DNA of 64,000 nucleotides from Aliidiomarina quisquiliarum (GCF_023922585.1 NZ_JAMFTN010000021.1:253076-317075), one strand, 5' to 3'. Shown: positions 35,588-45,372, counted from the first letter of the stretch. The notes: a model not told the origin generated them from the sequence alone. Numbers and translations are program-made.

Positions 35588-36994
35588 ATGAAAATAAAAC
35601 GTTTTTTTGCAAAAGATATGCGTTCAGCATTGGCAGAAGTGAAGCGCACCTTAGGACCAGACGCCGTTATTATGTCGAATAAAACCGTGTCTGGTGGGGT
35701 TGAGTTGGTGGCCGCTTATGACCCCGACACCGCACCGGCACAAGCCATGTCATCGGCGCGTCGTCAAAACACCGTCACCCCTATTGAAGAGCTTGCCGGA
35801 GGCGTTGAAAAACAACAGGCTATTGCCACTTCTTTAGAAGCCTTATTGCAACGTCAACAAGAAGAAGCGGCACCCTCGCAAGCGGAAGCTCTCGAGCCAG
35901 TTGCTGCGGCACCACAGCCAGAGCCACAACAGCCGGTGGCCGAGCCGCTGCAGCCAGCAACACGCCAAGAACCAAGCTTACAAGAGCCCGTTGCCCAGGT
36001 AGCAGGGCAAATGGTGGCAGAATCACGTATACTCAACGACGCCCAAGTTGCAGCACGGCTTGCCGCCCAAGACAGCCAAATGGAAACCATGCGCGACGAC
36101 ATGGCCGCCATTCGGGCCTTACTCGAGCATCAGGTATCGGGTTTAATGTGGCAAGAAGTTGAGCGCCGCGAACCCATGCGGGCTTTGCTAATTAATAAAT
36201 TAAAAAAGCTTGGCTTTACCGGCCAAGTGGCAGATCAAATCTCGTGCTTTATTCCAGAAGGGCTAAAGAAAGACGAAGCCTGGCAGCAAACCCTTGACTT
36301 GATGCAAAGCCAAATACAAACCACCAGCAACGACATTTTACAAAAAGGCGGCGTGGTTGCATTAGTCGGGCCAACTGGCGTAGGGAAAACCACCACCGTA
36401 GCTAAATTAGCGGCGCGCTTTGCTCGTCGCCATGGTGCCGACAGCGTGGCCATGATCACCACCGACACCTACCGCATAGCTGCCGCGGAACAGTTACAAA
36501 CCTATGGCCGCATTATTGGCTGCACGGTTAAAGTGGCCAAAAATGCCGACGAACTCAATGTGGTGTTAGCGCAATTACGCCAGCGTAAGTTAGTACTTAT
36601 TGACACCGCAGGCATGAGCCAGCGCGACATGCGCTTAACCGACCAATTAGAAACGCTAATGCGCAACACCCGTTTACGTATTCGCCCTTACTTGGTTTTG
36701 GCAGCTACGGCCCAAGGCGCCGTACAAGAAGAAATTGTTCGCCGCTTTAAAAAGTTACCCTTAAGCGGCTGTATCTTCACCAAACTTGATGAATGTCTAA
36801 GTATTGGTGAATCATTAAGTGTTAGCATTCAAAATTCATTGCCAATAAGCTATCTTACAGATGGACAGCGCGTACCCGAAGACATTAAAGTGGCCGATGC
36901 CGGCGATTTAATCGCCCGAGCCGAAACAATGGCTGCAGCATCAGCGGTTGTTGACCACCAGTTTTCTACTGAAGCCGACTTTGCTTATGTATAA
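35588..36994 (+). CDS. flhF: SRP-type GTPase FlhF
   Basis: FlhF recruits the first basal-body components to the cell pole and thereby sets the flagellum position. The 468-residue protein has a variable, Pro/Gln-rich B domain (about residues 60-150) and an SRP-like NG domain: P-loop GPTGVGKTTTVAKLA near 260, DTYRIAAAEQL, DTAGMSQRD and TKLDE. I chose the ATG at 35588, which follows GGCGGAG and gives the standard MKIKRFFAKDM start. FlhG, its regulator, follows. Confidence 0.95.
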   Translation: MKIKRFFAKDMRSALAEVKRTLGPDAVIMSNKTVSGGVELVAAYDPDTAPAQAMSSARRQNTVTPIEELAGGVEKQQAIATSLEALLQRQQEEAAPSQAEALEPVAAAPQPEPQQPVAEPLQPATRQEPSLQEPVAQVAGQMVAESRILNDAQVAARLAAQDSQMETMRDDMAAIRALLEHQVSGLMWQEVERREPMRALLINKLKKLGFTGQVADQISCFIPEGLKKDEAWQQTLDLMQSQIQTTSNDILQKGGVVALVGPTGVGKTTTVAKLAARFARRHGADSVAMITTDTYRIAAAEQLQTYGRIIGCTVKVAKNADELNVVLAQLRQRKLVLIDTAGMSQRDMRLTDQLETLMRNTRLRIRPYLVLAATAQGAVQEEIVRRFKKLPLSGCIFTKLDECLSIGESLSVSIQNSLPISYLTDGQRVPEDIKVADAGDLIARAETMAAASAVVDHQFSTEADFAYV

Positions 36995-37070
36995 TTTGCA
37001 CAATAATGGTCGAAGTGAAGTAAACTGATAACATAAGCAATTAATACACGTAGTAGCAGGACACCCAGTA

Positions 37071-37943
37071 GTGAACGATCAAGCGAGCGGTTTGAGACGG
37101 ATAATGAAAAAAAACCAAATTAAAGTTATTGCAGTTACTGGCGGCAAAGGCGGCGTAGGAAAAACCAACGTATCGCTGAATATGGCTATGGCCATGGCCG
37201 ACCAAGGCAAGCGCGTATTGGTTCTCGACGCCGACTTAGGCTTGGCAAACGTCGACGTTATTTTAGGCTTGCGTGTAGAAAAGAATTTATCCCATGTGTT
37301 GTCGGGCGAATGTGACATCGACGACATCTTAATAGAAGGGCCGCGGGGCATTTTTATTGCGCCTTCCACTTCCGGTACGCGCTCCATGGTCGAATTGTCG
37401 CCACAAGAGCATGTAGGCCTTATTCGTGCCTTTAGTAATATGCGAACCGAATTCGATGTGCTTATTGTCGACACCGCCGCCGGTATTTCTAACATGGTGC
37501 TTAGCTTTGCCCGCGCCTCGCAAGACGTAGTAGTGGTAGTGTGCGACGAGCCCACCTCTATTACCGACGCCTACGCGCTAATTAAGCTACTAAGCCGCGA
37601 ACACGGCGTGTTTCGGTTTAAAATAGTAGCCAATATGGTACGCACCATGCGCGAAGGGCAAGTGCTGTTTAATAAGCTAACCAAAGTAACCGACCGCTTT
37701 TTAGACGTGGCCTTAGAACTTGCTGCCATCGTGCCGTACGACGAAAACCTGCGAAAAGCAGTACGCAAACAACAATTATTAATTGAAGCCTTTCCGCGTT
37801 CACCGGGCTCGCTGGCCTTTAAAGCTCTGGGAACACGCGCAATGAACTGGCCTATACCAGCGCAGGCGGGCGGGCATTTAGAATTCTTTATTGAACAATT
37901 GGTGGCCCAGCCACAGCCTGGAAAGGAGCCTGCTAATGAGTAA
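37071..37943 (+). CDS. flhG: MinD-like ATPase FlhG (FleN)
   Basis: FlhG limits flagellar number by stimulating FlhF GTPase and restraining the FleQ/FlrA-type regulator. The 290-residue protein has the N-terminal DQASGLRRI helix that activates FlhF, the deviant Walker A KGGVGKTNVSLN (near residue 27), DADLGLANVDVILG and a C-terminal amphipathic membrane-targeting helix. The GTG start keeps the conserved DQASGLR motif complete. Its end overlaps fliA by 8 bases (ATGAGTAA). Confidence 0.95.
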   Translation: MNDQASGLRRIMKKNQIKVIAVTGGKGGVGKTNVSLNMAMAMADQGKRVLVLDADLGLANVDVILGLRVEKNLSHVLSGECDIDDILIEGPRGIFIAPSTSGTRSMVELSPQEHVGLIRAFSNMRTEFDVLIVDTAAGISNMVLSFARASQDVVVVVCDEPTSITDAYALIKLLSREHGVFRFKIVANMVRTMREGQVLFNKLTKVTDRFLDVALELAAIVPYDENLRKAVRKQQLLIEAFPRSPGSLAFKALGTRAMNWPIPAQAGGHLEFFIEQLVAQPQPGKEPANE

Positions 37944-38661
37944 AGTAGCTGCCTATGCTTCAGAAGCTCGCCACCAACAACAAATTGTTGAACAGCACAC
38001 TAATTTGGTTAAACGCATTGCCCATCACATGGTGGCGCGGCTACCGGCCAATGTGCAGGTCGACGATCTTATTCAGGCTGGTATGATAGGCTTACTCGAG
38101 GCCTCAAAAAACTTTCAAACCGGTAAAGGTGCAAGTTTTGAAACTTTTGCCGGTATTCGTATTCGTGGCGCTATGCTCGACGAAATCCGCCGTGGCGACT
38201 GGGCCCCACGCTCGGTGCACCGTAATAGCCGCATGTTAGCCGAAGCGGTACGGCAAGTAGAAAATGAAACAGGCCGCGACGCTCGCGACCATGAAGTTGC
38301 AGAAAAATTAGGTATACCATTAGACGAATATCATCAAATTTTGAATGATGTTAGTTCAGGACGTATAATTGGTATCGAAGACTTAGGCGTTTCTGAAGAC
38401 GTTATCGTAACCGGCAGCCAAGACGCCACCCACAACGAACCTTTTGCTGAAGTCGAGCAAAAGGCGTTTCAACGTGCGTTGGCTGAATCTATTCGTGGTT
38501 TGCCTGAGCGCGAATCACTGGTGCTGTCATTGTATTACGACGAAGAACTGAACTTAAAAGAAATAGGCCAAATTTTAGACGTGAGTGAATCACGAGTAAG
38601 TCAAATTCATAGTCAGGCCATGGTACGATTAAAAGGTCGTATGCGAAGTTGGACTGATTAA
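37936..38661 (+). CDS. fliA: flagellar sigma factor FliA (sigma-28)
   Basis: FliA directs RNA polymerase to late flagellar promoters, including the four TAAA-N15-CCGATA type sites found upstream of the flagellin and flaG genes in this window. The 241-residue protein has region 2 (LVKRIAHHMVARLPANVQVD, DLIQAGMIGLLEA, FETFAGIRIRGAMLDE) and region 4 (LKEIGQILDVSESRVSQIHS). I chose the ATG at 37936, preceded by AAGGAGCC. Its inhibitor FlgM is not in the window. Confidence 0.97.
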   Translation: MSKVAAYASEARHQQQIVEQHTNLVKRIAHHMVARLPANVQVDDLIQAGMIGLLEASKNFQTGKGASFETFAGIRIRGAMLDEIRRGDWAPRSVHRNSRMLAEAVRQVENETGRDARDHEVAEKLGIPLDEYHQILNDVSSGRIIGIEDLGVSEDVIVTGSQDATHNEPFAEVEQKAFQRALAESIRGLPERESLVLSLYYDEELNLKEIGQILDVSESRVSQIHSQAMVRLKGRMRSWTD

Positions 38662-38700
38662 CACGACTCGTTTAGGTATTAAGCCTCGCTGGAGGGCACA

Positions 38701-39084
38701 TTGGACAAAAACATGAAAATTCTTGTCGTGGATGATTTTTCAACGATGAGGCGCATTATAAAAAACTTGCTGCGCGATCTAGGCTTGCAGAACGTTTCTG
38801 AAGCCGACGACGGCACCACCGCTTTGCCTATGCTGCAAAACGGCGAATTTGATTTCGTTGTTACCGACTGGAACATGCCAGGCATGCAGGGTATCGACCT
38901 GCTACGGGCCATTCGGGCCGACGAACGGCTGAAGCACATTCCCGTACTAATGGTAACGGCGGAAGCAAAGCGCGATCAAATAATTGAAGCGGCGCAAGCA
39001 GGTGTAAATGGCTATATTGTGAAGCCCTTTACCGCTGCTACGTTAAAAGAAAAGCTCGAAAAAGTATTCGAACGGCTAGCATAA
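38701..39084 (+). CDS. cheY: chemotaxis response regulator CheY
   Basis: CheY, when phosphorylated by CheA, binds the motor switch and changes rotation. The 127-residue single receiver domain has the acidic pair DD (residues 11-12), the phospho-acceptor Asp56 in VVTDWNMPG, and the lysine of IVKPF. The start is TTG at 38701: GGAGG lies 5 bases before it, while the next ATG (38713) is 17 bases away, and [11 protein letters not shown] matches Vibrio CheY. It is followed by cheZ. Confidence 0.96.
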   Translation: MDKNMKILVVDDFSTMRRIIKNLLRDLGLQNVSEADDGTTALPMLQNGEFDFVVTDWNMPGMQGIDLLRAIRADERLKHIPVLMVTAEAKRDQIIEAAQAGVNGYIVKPFTAATLKEKLEKVFERLA

Positions 39085-39103
39085 TCTGACAAGGAGAACA
39101 CAG

Positions 39104-39847
39104 ATGGTGCCATCCGTCGGAACGATTACGCTGGAGCAAGCGCAGGAATTAGTGCGCTTACTAGAACACGAAAAGCAAACTGAAGCCGACCGGTTGTTAC
39201 GGCAGTTAGCCGACGCCGATCAAGACGAGCTGTTTGAATCGATTGGTAGATTAACCCGCCAACTGCACGACTCGCTACAGGAATTTTTAGAAGATCCGCG
39301 GTTATCAACGTTAACCACCGACGAGCTACCCGATGCACAAAATCGCTTGCAGTACGTGATGCAACGTACTGAAGAAGCTGCCAACCGCACCATGGATGCG
39401 GTCGAAGCGTCGCTACCCTTAGCCGAAGAAATGGGTACCGAAGTGAGTGCAATTTTGCCCGTGTGGAACGGGTTAATGTCGCGCGACATCGACTTACAGC
39501 AGTTTAAAACACTGTGCCATCAAGTCGACGGCTTTATTCGCCGTTCAGCCGAGCGCAGTGAACATTTGCATACGCTATTAACAGAAGTATTAATGGCACA
39601 AGACTTTCAAGATTTAACCGGCCAAGTTATTCGCCGGGTAATCGATTTAGTGCAAGAAGTAGAAAGCCAACTAATATCGCTGCTGACAATTTTTGGTGAA
39701 GACTACCAAAAAGCAGCACAAGAAAAAAACGCAAAGGCAGTGAAGGGTAACGGGCCAGAAGGGCCTGTAATCGATCCTGAAGTAAGAGATGACGTTGTCA
39801 GTGGACAAGACGGCGTTGATGATCTGCTGTCTAGTTTAGGGTTTTAG
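39104..39847 (+). CDS. cheZ: CheY-P phosphatase CheZ
   Basis: CheZ removes phosphate from CheY. The 247-residue protein is a long helical hairpin with the active-site region QDFQDLTGQVIRRV near residue 165, whose glutamine inserts into the CheY site, and a C-terminal CheY-binding tail DDLLSSLGF. The ATG follows AAGGAG. It lies 19 bases after cheY and 12 before cheA. Confidence 0.95.
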   Translation: MVPSVGTITLEQAQELVRLLEHEKQTEADRLLRQLADADQDELFESIGRLTRQLHDSLQEFLEDPRLSTLTTDELPDAQNRLQYVMQRTEEAANRTMDAVEASLPLAEEMGTEVSAILPVWNGLMSRDIDLQQFKTLCHQVDGFIRRSAERSEHLHTLLTEVLMAQDFQDLTGQVIRRVIDLVQEVESQLISLLTIFGEDYQKAAQEKNAKAVKGNGPEGPVIDPEVRDDVVSGQDGVDDLLSSLGF

Positions 39848-39859
39848 GAGCAGCTGCAC

Positions 39860-41995
39860 ATGAGTTTTGACCTCGATGAAGACATCCTGCAGGACTTTTT
39901 AATTGAAGCCGGTGAAATTTTAGAACTGCTTTCTGGGCAGTTGGTGGAATTAGAAAACGATCCTGATAACCGTGATTTACTGAACGCTATTTTCCGTGGC
40001 TTTCATACGGTGAAAGGTGGCGCCGGGTTTTTATCGCTAGGCCATTTAATCGACACCTGTCACGGTGCCGAAAACGTGTTCGACACCTTACGTAATGGTG
40101 GCCGCGAACTGTCGTCAGAACTTATGGACGTTATTTTACAGGCCCTCGACACCATAAACGAACAATTTGCCGCGGTGCAAGCCCGGGAAGAAATGCAGCC
40201 GGCTGATCCGGAGCTATTGGCCGCCTTAACAATTTTAAGCGAGCCGGGCACCCACATGCCGGGCGACAGCGGTGCAGAAGTAACACAAGCTGACGAAGCC
40301 GAAGAAGTAGCAGAAAGCGAGGCAGAAAAGCCCACGGCTATTTCCGGCGAAGGTGGTGTCGACGACATTACCGACGAGGAATTTGAATCCTTACTCGACG
40401 AATTGCACGGTGTCGGTGGGGAAACAGCAAGCACCCCGCCAGCGGCAGCAGCAACGCCCGCGGCTGAACAAGCCGCCGGCAGCGACAACGACGAAATGAG
40501 CGACGAGGAATTCGAAGCTTTACTCGACGAATTACAAGGGGTTAAACCACCAGCACAGCCCGCCCAAGAGCCACCCGCCGCACCAGCAACACCAGCAGCT
40601 GCAGCCGCCGATGGTGAAATGAGCGACGAAGAATTTGAAGCCCTGCTCGACGAATTGCACGGCAGTCAAGCACCAAGCAGCGTGCAACCTGCTACCAGCG
40701 AGCCTACTGCAAAACCAGCCGCTAAACCTGAGCCTAAACCAGCAGCAGCCAAACCAGCCGCCAAGCCAGCAGCAAAACCAGAACCAAAGCCGGCACCACG
40801 GCCAGTAGCGCCGCCGGCAGAAACCACCGTACGGGTCGACACCCGCCGCCTCGACGACATTATGAACATGGTGGGCGAACTGGTCTTGGTTCGAAACCGT
40901 TTATTGTTACTCAATAGTAACTTTAACGACGAAGAGCTAGGCAAAGCTATTTCTAACCTCGACGTGGTCACCGGCGACTTACAAGGCTCGGTAATGAAAA
41001 CGCGCATGCAGCCCATTAAGAAAGTATTTGGCCGCTTCCCCCGCGTAGTGCGCGACATGGCGCGTACCTTAAATAAAGAAATTACCCTCGAGCTCATTGG
41101 CGAAGACACCGACCTAGACAAAAACCTGGTAGAAGCACTAGCCGACCCCTTAGTGCACTTAGTGCGTAACTCCGTCGACCACGGCATTGAAATGCCCGAC
41201 GAGCGGGTAAAGGCGGGTAAGCCGCGCATGGGTGTGGTTACTTTAGCGGCGTCGCAAGAAGGCGACCATATACTGTTGTCAATTGAAGACGACGGCGCCG
41301 GCATGGACGCAGAAAAATTAAAAGGCATCGCTATTAAGCGTGGCATTTTAGACGTCGACGCCGCCGCGCGTATGACCGACGAAGAAGCCTACAACCTTAT
41401 TTTTGCTGCCGGCTTTTCCACCAAAGAAGTTATTTCCGACGTGTCCGGTCGTGGTGTGGGCATGGACGTGGTAAAAACCAAAATAAACCAGCTTAATGGC
41501 TCGGTGCGTATCGACTCAGAAATGGGCCGCGGCACCCGCTTAGAAATTAAGGTGCCCTTAACCTTAGCTATTTTACCAACGCTTATGGTGCGGGTTGGCA
41601 AGCAGGCTTTTGCGCTGCCATTAGCTACCGTAAACGAAATTATAAACTTAGACTTAAAGCTAACCAACACCGTCGACGGCCAGCTCAGCATGATCGTGCG
41701 CGACAAAGCCATACCATTGTTTTATTTAAACCTGTGGCTGAACAAAGGCAACAACCCCAACTTCAAGCGCGACGAAGGGCATGTGGTGGTGGTTACCTTA
41801 GGCACCCAACAAGTGGGTTTTGTGGTCGACGCTTTAGTGGGCCAAGAAGAAGTGGTAATTAAGCCGCTCGACCGTATGTTGCAAGGCACGCCAGGCATGG
41901 CTGGTGCTACAATTACCAGCGACGGCGGTATTGCTCTTATTCTTGATATACCAAGTTTGCTCAAGCGTTATGCGAAACGCTCTATTAAACACTAA
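39860..41995 (+). CDS. cheA: chemotaxis histidine kinase CheA with triple acidic linker motif
   Basis: CheA autophosphorylates and passes phosphate to CheY and CheB. The 711 residues hold an N-terminal Hpt domain with His49 in [10 protein letters not shown], a long linker, the P3 dimerisation helix (about 325-390), the ATPase domain ([27 protein letters not shown]) and the CheW-like P5 domain. There is no obvious P2 domain; instead the linker repeats the motif (M/T)(S/T)DEEFE(A/S)LLDEL(H/Q)G three times (about 170-184, 212-226, 254-268), separated by Pro/Ala-rich spacers. In vibrios the CheA linker contains a LID region bound by ParP; these motifs are a good candidate for it. Confidence 0.95.
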   Translation: MSFDLDEDILQDFLIEAGEILELLSGQLVELENDPDNRDLLNAIFRGFHTVKGGAGFLSLGHLIDTCHGAENVFDTLRNGGRELSSELMDVILQALDTINEQFAAVQAREEMQPADPELLAALTILSEPGTHMPGDSGAEVTQADEAEEVAESEAEKPTAISGEGGVDDITDEEFESLLDELHGVGGETASTPPAAAATPAAEQAAGSDNDEMSDEEFEALLDELQGVKPPAQPAQEPPAAPATPAAAAADGEMSDEEFEALLDELHGSQAPSSVQPATSEPTAKPAAKPEPKPAAAKPAAKPAAKPEPKPAPRPVAPPAETTVRVDTRRLDDIMNMVGELVLVRNRLLLLNSNFNDEELGKAISNLDVVTGDLQGSVMKTRMQPIKKVFGRFPRVVRDMARTLNKEITLELIGEDTDLDKNLVEALADPLVHLVRNSVDHGIEMPDERVKAGKPRMGVVTLAASQEGDHILLSIEDDGAGMDAEKLKGIAIKRGILDVDAAARMTDEEAYNLIFAAGFSTKEVISDVSGRGVGMDVVKTKINQLNGSVRIDSEMGRGTRLEIKVPLTLAILPTLMVRVGKQAFALPLATVNEIINLDLKLTNTVDGQLSMIVRDKAIPLFYLNLWLNKGNNPNFKRDEGHVVVVTLGTQQVGFVVDALVGQEEVVIKPLDRMLQGTPGMAGATITSDGGIALILDIPSLLKRYAKRSIKH

Positions 41996-42003
41996 AGGAA
42001 AAC

Positions 42004-43158
42004 ATGACAGTCAGGGTATTAGTTGTAGATGACTCCAGCTTTTTCCGTCGCCGAGTGACAGAAATTTTAAATGGGTCGCCTGAAATAGAAGTTATTGGTC
42101 AAGCCGCTGATGGCGAAGAAGCTATTATACAAGCTCGCAAACTGCGCCCCGATGTCATTACCATGGACATTGAAATGCCGGTACTCGACGGTATTAGCGC
42201 GGTGCGGCGCATTATGGCAGAGCGACCGGTGCCCATTTTAATGTTTAGCTCGCTTACTCACGACGGTGCCAAAGCTACGCTTGATGCCCTCGACGCCGGC
42301 GCAGTCGACTTCCTACCAAAAAAATTCGAAGACATTGCCCGTAACCGCAGCGAAGCTATTCAGGTTTTGCAGCAACGGGTAATTCAAATTGGGGGCAAAC
42401 GCACACCGCTGCGCACGCCCCTTAGCACGCCTGCCAGAACGCCTATTAGCCGGCCGCCCTTAGGCAGCAGTTTAACCGACCGGCTTAGTGTGCGCCAACG
42501 GCCCGCTATTCAGCCCACAGTAAGTACTCAACAAGCCCAGGCCGCACCAAGTACGGTAGCGCCAATAGCGCGCACGGCACCATTTAAAGTGCTGGCTATT
42601 GGCACTTCCACCGGTGGTCCCGTTGCGTTGCAAACAGTACTTAGCGCCTTGCCGGCAAACTTTCCCGTGCCCATAGTGCTAGTGCAGCACATGCCAGCGG
42701 CCTTTACGAACGCCTTTGCTAATCGGCTCGACAGTCTTTGCGCTATCAAAGTGAAAGAAGCACAAGACGGTGATATTCTGCAGCCAGGGCATGCTTATTT
42801 AGCCCCAGGTGGCAAACAAATGATTGTCGACGGTCGGGCTAATTCTGCCAAACTACAAATACGTGAAGACGACAGTGAAAAGCTAACCTACCGGCCCAGT
42901 GTCGATCTTACCTTCGCTTCGCTAGCGCGCACCTATGGTGGCGATGTTCTCGCCATTGTATTAACCGGCATGGGTGCCGACGGCCGTGAAGGCAGTCGTA
43001 TGTTAAAAGATCGCGGTGCCACTATTTGGGCACAAGACAAAGACACCTCAGTTGTTTATGGTATGCCACAGGCGGTGTCAGCAGCAGGGCTTTCCGAGCG
43101 CGACCTGCCGCTGCAAGATGTATCGCGTCATATTTTACGTGCGTTTGACTTAAATTAG
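42004..43158 (+). CDS. cheB: chemotaxis methylesterase CheB
   Basis: CheB demethylates and deamidates chemoreceptors for adaptation. The 384-residue protein has a receiver domain with Asp55 in [12 protein letters not shown], a proline/threonine-rich linker (about 135-190) and a methylesterase domain with the catalytic triad in [12 protein letters not shown] (Ser), VQHMPAAFT (His) and [10 protein letters not shown] (Asp). It starts 8 bases after cheA. Confidence 0.96.
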   Translation: MTVRVLVVDDSSFFRRRVTEILNGSPEIEVIGQAADGEEAIIQARKLRPDVITMDIEMPVLDGISAVRRIMAERPVPILMFSSLTHDGAKATLDALDAGAVDFLPKKFEDIARNRSEAIQVLQQRVIQIGGKRTPLRTPLSTPARTPISRPPLGSSLTDRLSVRQRPAIQPTVSTQQAQAAPSTVAPIARTAPFKVLAIGTSTGGPVALQTVLSALPANFPVPIVLVQHMPAAFTNAFANRLDSLCAIKVKEAQDGDILQPGHAYLAPGGKQMIVDGRANSAKLQIREDDSEKLTYRPSVDLTFASLARTYGGDVLAIVLTGMGADGREGSRMLKDRGATIWAQDKDTSVVYGMPQAVSAAGLSERDLPLQDVSRHILRAFDLN

Positions 43159-43166
43159 GTATCGCC

Positions 43167-43943
43167 ATGGTGATATGGACAGTCGCAAACCAAAAAGGTG
43201 GGGTGGGTAAAACCACCAGCACCATAGCCTTGGGCGGTTTATTGGCTGAACGTAATAACCGCGTGCTGCTTATCGATCTCGATCCCCATGCTTCGCTAAC
43301 ATATTACTTTAATATCGACTCGGAAGAACTGCAGCAAAGCGCCTACGACCTGTTGCTAGAAGGCCCAGAAGTTAGCTATGAAAAAATAACCGCGGCTATT
43401 CAGCAAACTAGCTTTGAAAATATCGACGTATTACCCGCCACCATGGCTCTTGCCACCCTCGACCGTAAACTCGGTGGCCGCAGTGGCATGGGCTTAGTGT
43501 TACGCAAGGCATTACGCAAATTACGTATGGACTACGACTACGTGCTTATCGACGTACCACCGGTGTTAGGCGTACTTATGGTGAATGCTTTAGCCGCATG
43601 CAGCCAAGTTATTGTGCCGGTGCAAACAGAAACCCTAGCGCTAAAAGGGCTCGACCGCATGCTGCAAACCTTGGAATTGGTAAAGAATTCCTTGCGGCAA
43701 AATCATTTGGTTACGGTGGTACCTACCATGTACGACAAGCGTACGCGGGCTTCACTCGACGCCTACCAAAAACTAATTAAAAAGCATGGCAGTAAAGTGT
43801 GGGCCGGCATGATCCCCGTCGACACCAAGTTTCGCGATGCTAGTGCTGAACATACGCCGCCGTCGTTGCATGCGCCAAAGGCCCGAGGTGTGTTAGCATA
43901 TACCCAGTTGTTACAACATTTACTTAGTAAAACAAACTCTTAA
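43167..43943 (+). CDS. parC: ParA-like ATPase ParC, polar placement of chemotaxis arrays
   Basis: A 258-residue ParA/Soj-family ATPase with NQKGGVGKTTSTIAL (Walker A, near residue 8), IDLDPHASLTYY and a conserved VDTKFRDASAEHTPP. In vibrios the ParA-like protein encoded between cheB and cheW, ParC, recruits chemotaxis arrays to the old flagellated pole; identical context here supports that name. It is not a plasmid partition gene, as no parB or parS is near. It starts with ATG 8 bases after cheB. Confidence 0.88.
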   Translation: MVIWTVANQKGGVGKTTSTIALGGLLAERNNRVLLIDLDPHASLTYYFNIDSEELQQSAYDLLLEGPEVSYEKITAAIQQTSFENIDVLPATMALATLDRKLGGRSGMGLVLRKALRKLRMDYDYVLIDVPPVLGVLMVNALAACSQVIVPVQTETLALKGLDRMLQTLELVKNSLRQNHLVTVVPTMYDKRTRASLDAYQKLIKKHGSKVWAGMIPVDTKFRDASAEHTPPSLHAPKARGVLAYTQLLQHLLSKTNS

Positions 43944-43963
43944 GCAGGTTTAGCAGGCAGGTC

Positions 43964-44836
43964 ATGAGTCAAAACTCAACGAGCAATCGTGCAATGCACG
44001 AATACCTTACAGCGTTGTTAGAAGAAGAACAGCCGAGCAAGCTCGACGACTTAACCCGTGCGCCATTGGAACGTTTGCTGGCCAAAGGCCCAGCCGTGGA
44101 ACCGCCCCCGGTTGTAGAAACACCCACCGTGGGCACGGCACCCCCGGTTATAAAAACGCCCACCGTGGGCACGACACCCCCGGTTATAAAAACGCCCACC
44201 GTGGGCACGACACCCCCGGTTATAAAAACACCCACCGTGGGCACGACACCCCCGGTTATAAAAACGCCCACCGTAGGTACGGCACTGCCGTACGAAGAGG
44301 CACTGCCGTACGAAGAGGCACTGCCGTACGGAAAGGCACCCCCACCGCCGCAACAGCCAAACGCCATGGCCGAATATCAAAGCGAACCTTTCCAAGCGTT
44401 GTTTTTTAGCGTGGCAGGGTTAAACTTAGCGGTGCCGTTAAAAAGTTTAGGTGGTATTCATAAGTGGCAAACGCCAAAACCCTTATTTGGCCGGCCCGCA
44501 TGGTATCTAGGCATGATGCCCCACCTAGAAGAGCAGCTTAACGTGGTCGACTCAGCCCGCTGGGTAATGCCAGAAAAATACACTGAAAAACTAGCCGCAG
44601 GGCTTAATTATCAGTACCTTGTTATGTTAGGTGCAAGTAATTGGGGGCTCGCCTGCGAACAGTTAATTAATACCGACACGCTGCAGCCCGAAGAAATAAA
44701 ATGGCGAGTTGCTAGTGGTAAACGCCCTTGGTTGGCAGGTATAGTAAAAGACAAAATGTGCGCTTTAATTAATGTAGAAGCGCTTATCGCCTTGCTCGAG
44801 CAAGGTTTAGACAATAGTGCCAAAGATAACAAATAA
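43964..44836 (+). CDS. parP: CheW-domain protein ParP with repeat-rich N-terminal region
   Basis: A 290-residue protein whose C-terminal half (from about 142) is a CheW-like array-integration domain (FQALFFSVAGLNLAVPLKSL). In vibrios ParP links ParC to CheA and keeps arrays at the pole. The N-terminal region carries five 12-residue repeats of the type PPVIKTPTVGTT (residues 47-105) and three copies of LPYEEA-like hexapeptides (107-124), all encoded by near-identical DNA. The second block contains a REP-like DNA palindrome also found at 61-64 kb. Repeat number is likely to vary between strains. Confidence 0.87.
   Translation: MSQNSTSNRAMHEYLTALLEEEQPSKLDDLTRAPLERLLAKGPAVEPPPVVETPTVGTAPPVIKTPTVGTTPPVIKTPTVGTTPPVIKTPTVGTTPPVIKTPTVGTALPYEEALPYEEALPYGKAPPPPQQPNAMAEYQSEPFQALFFSVAGLNLAVPLKSLGGIHKWQTPKPLFGRPAWYLGMMPHLEEQLNVVDSARWVMPEKYTEKLAAGLNYQYLVMLGASNWGLACEQLINTDTLQPEEIKWRVASGKRPWLAGIVKDKMCALINVEALIALLEQGLDNSAKDNK
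44102..44281 (+). repeat. five tandem 36-bp coding repeats in parP
   Basis: Units begin at about 44108, 44144, 44180, 44216 and 44252 (CCGGTT phase), exactly 36 bases apart, and differ at only a few bases. The length is a multiple of three, so copy-number change keeps the frame. Confidence 0.93.
44272..44294 (+). repeat. REP-like palindrome inside parP
   Basis: A CGTAGG head is followed by TACGGCA-C-TGCCGTA and CG. The same 23-base sequence with one base changed in the loop makes up one palindrome of the repeat array after hipA (63.7-64 kb). It starts the 18-bp coding repeats. Confidence 0.8.
44281..44334 (+). repeat. three tandem 18-bp coding repeats in parP
   Basis: GGCACTGCCGTACGAAGA occurs twice, with a third copy changed in its last bases. 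Each unit repeats the right arm of the REP-like palindrome, so the block probably grew from it. Confidence 0.88.
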
Positions 44837-44865
44837 AACGGCTTTCGTTTTGGGAGAAGAAAACC

Positions 44866-45369
44866 ATGAGTCAAACAAACCGCAGTCTGAAATCTAAAAC
44901 CGCAGTGGCAGATAGCGACGATCCAGTTTTACAGTGGGTTACTTTTCAATTAGACGAAGAAACCTATGGCATTAACGTTATGCAGGTACAAGAAGTACTC
45001 CGCCATAGCGAAATTGCACCGGTACCGGGTGCTCCCGACTATGTGTTAGGCATTATTAATTTACGTGGCAACGTGGTTACCGTTATCGACACCCGCACCC
45101 GTTTTGGCTTGCCTTCTAGCGAAGTGAACGACAACACCCGCGTGGTTATTATTGAAGCCGACCAACAGGTTATTGGCATTTTGGTCGACAGTGTTGCAGA
45201 AGTGGTTTACTTGCGTAGCTCTGAAATTGACAGTGCACCAAATATTGGTACCGAAGAAAGCGCCCGCTTTATTCAAGGGGTAAGTAACCGCGACGGCGAA
45301 CTGCTTATTTTGGTTGACCTAAATAAAATGCTCACGGAAGAGGAATGGGGCGAAGTTGCTCAAATTTAG
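44866..45369 (+). CDS. cheW: chemotaxis coupling protein CheW
   Basis: CheW couples receptors to CheA in the signalling array. The 167-residue protein is a single CheW domain: LQWVTFQLDEETYGINVMQV, VLGIINLRGNVVTVIDTR and FIQGVSNRDGELLILVDL are family hallmarks. The ATG follows GGGAGAAG. A short AAAACG/CGTTTT hairpin lies between parP and cheW and might lower read-through. Confidence 0.96.
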   Translation: MSQTNRSLKSKTAVADSDDPVLQWVTFQLDEETYGINVMQVQEVLRHSEIAPVPGAPDYVLGIINLRGNVVTVIDTRTRFGLPSSEVNDNTRVVIIEADQQVIGILVDSVAEVVYLRSSEIDSAPNIGTEESARFIQGVSNRDGELLILVDLNKMLTEEEWGEVAQI

Positions 45370-45372
45370 CCA

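Noticed and set aside
43167..43943. Plasmid-type parA as a sign of an integrated replicon
   Set aside because: No parB, parS or replication gene is near, and the cheB-parC-parP-cheW order is the known chemotaxis arrangement.
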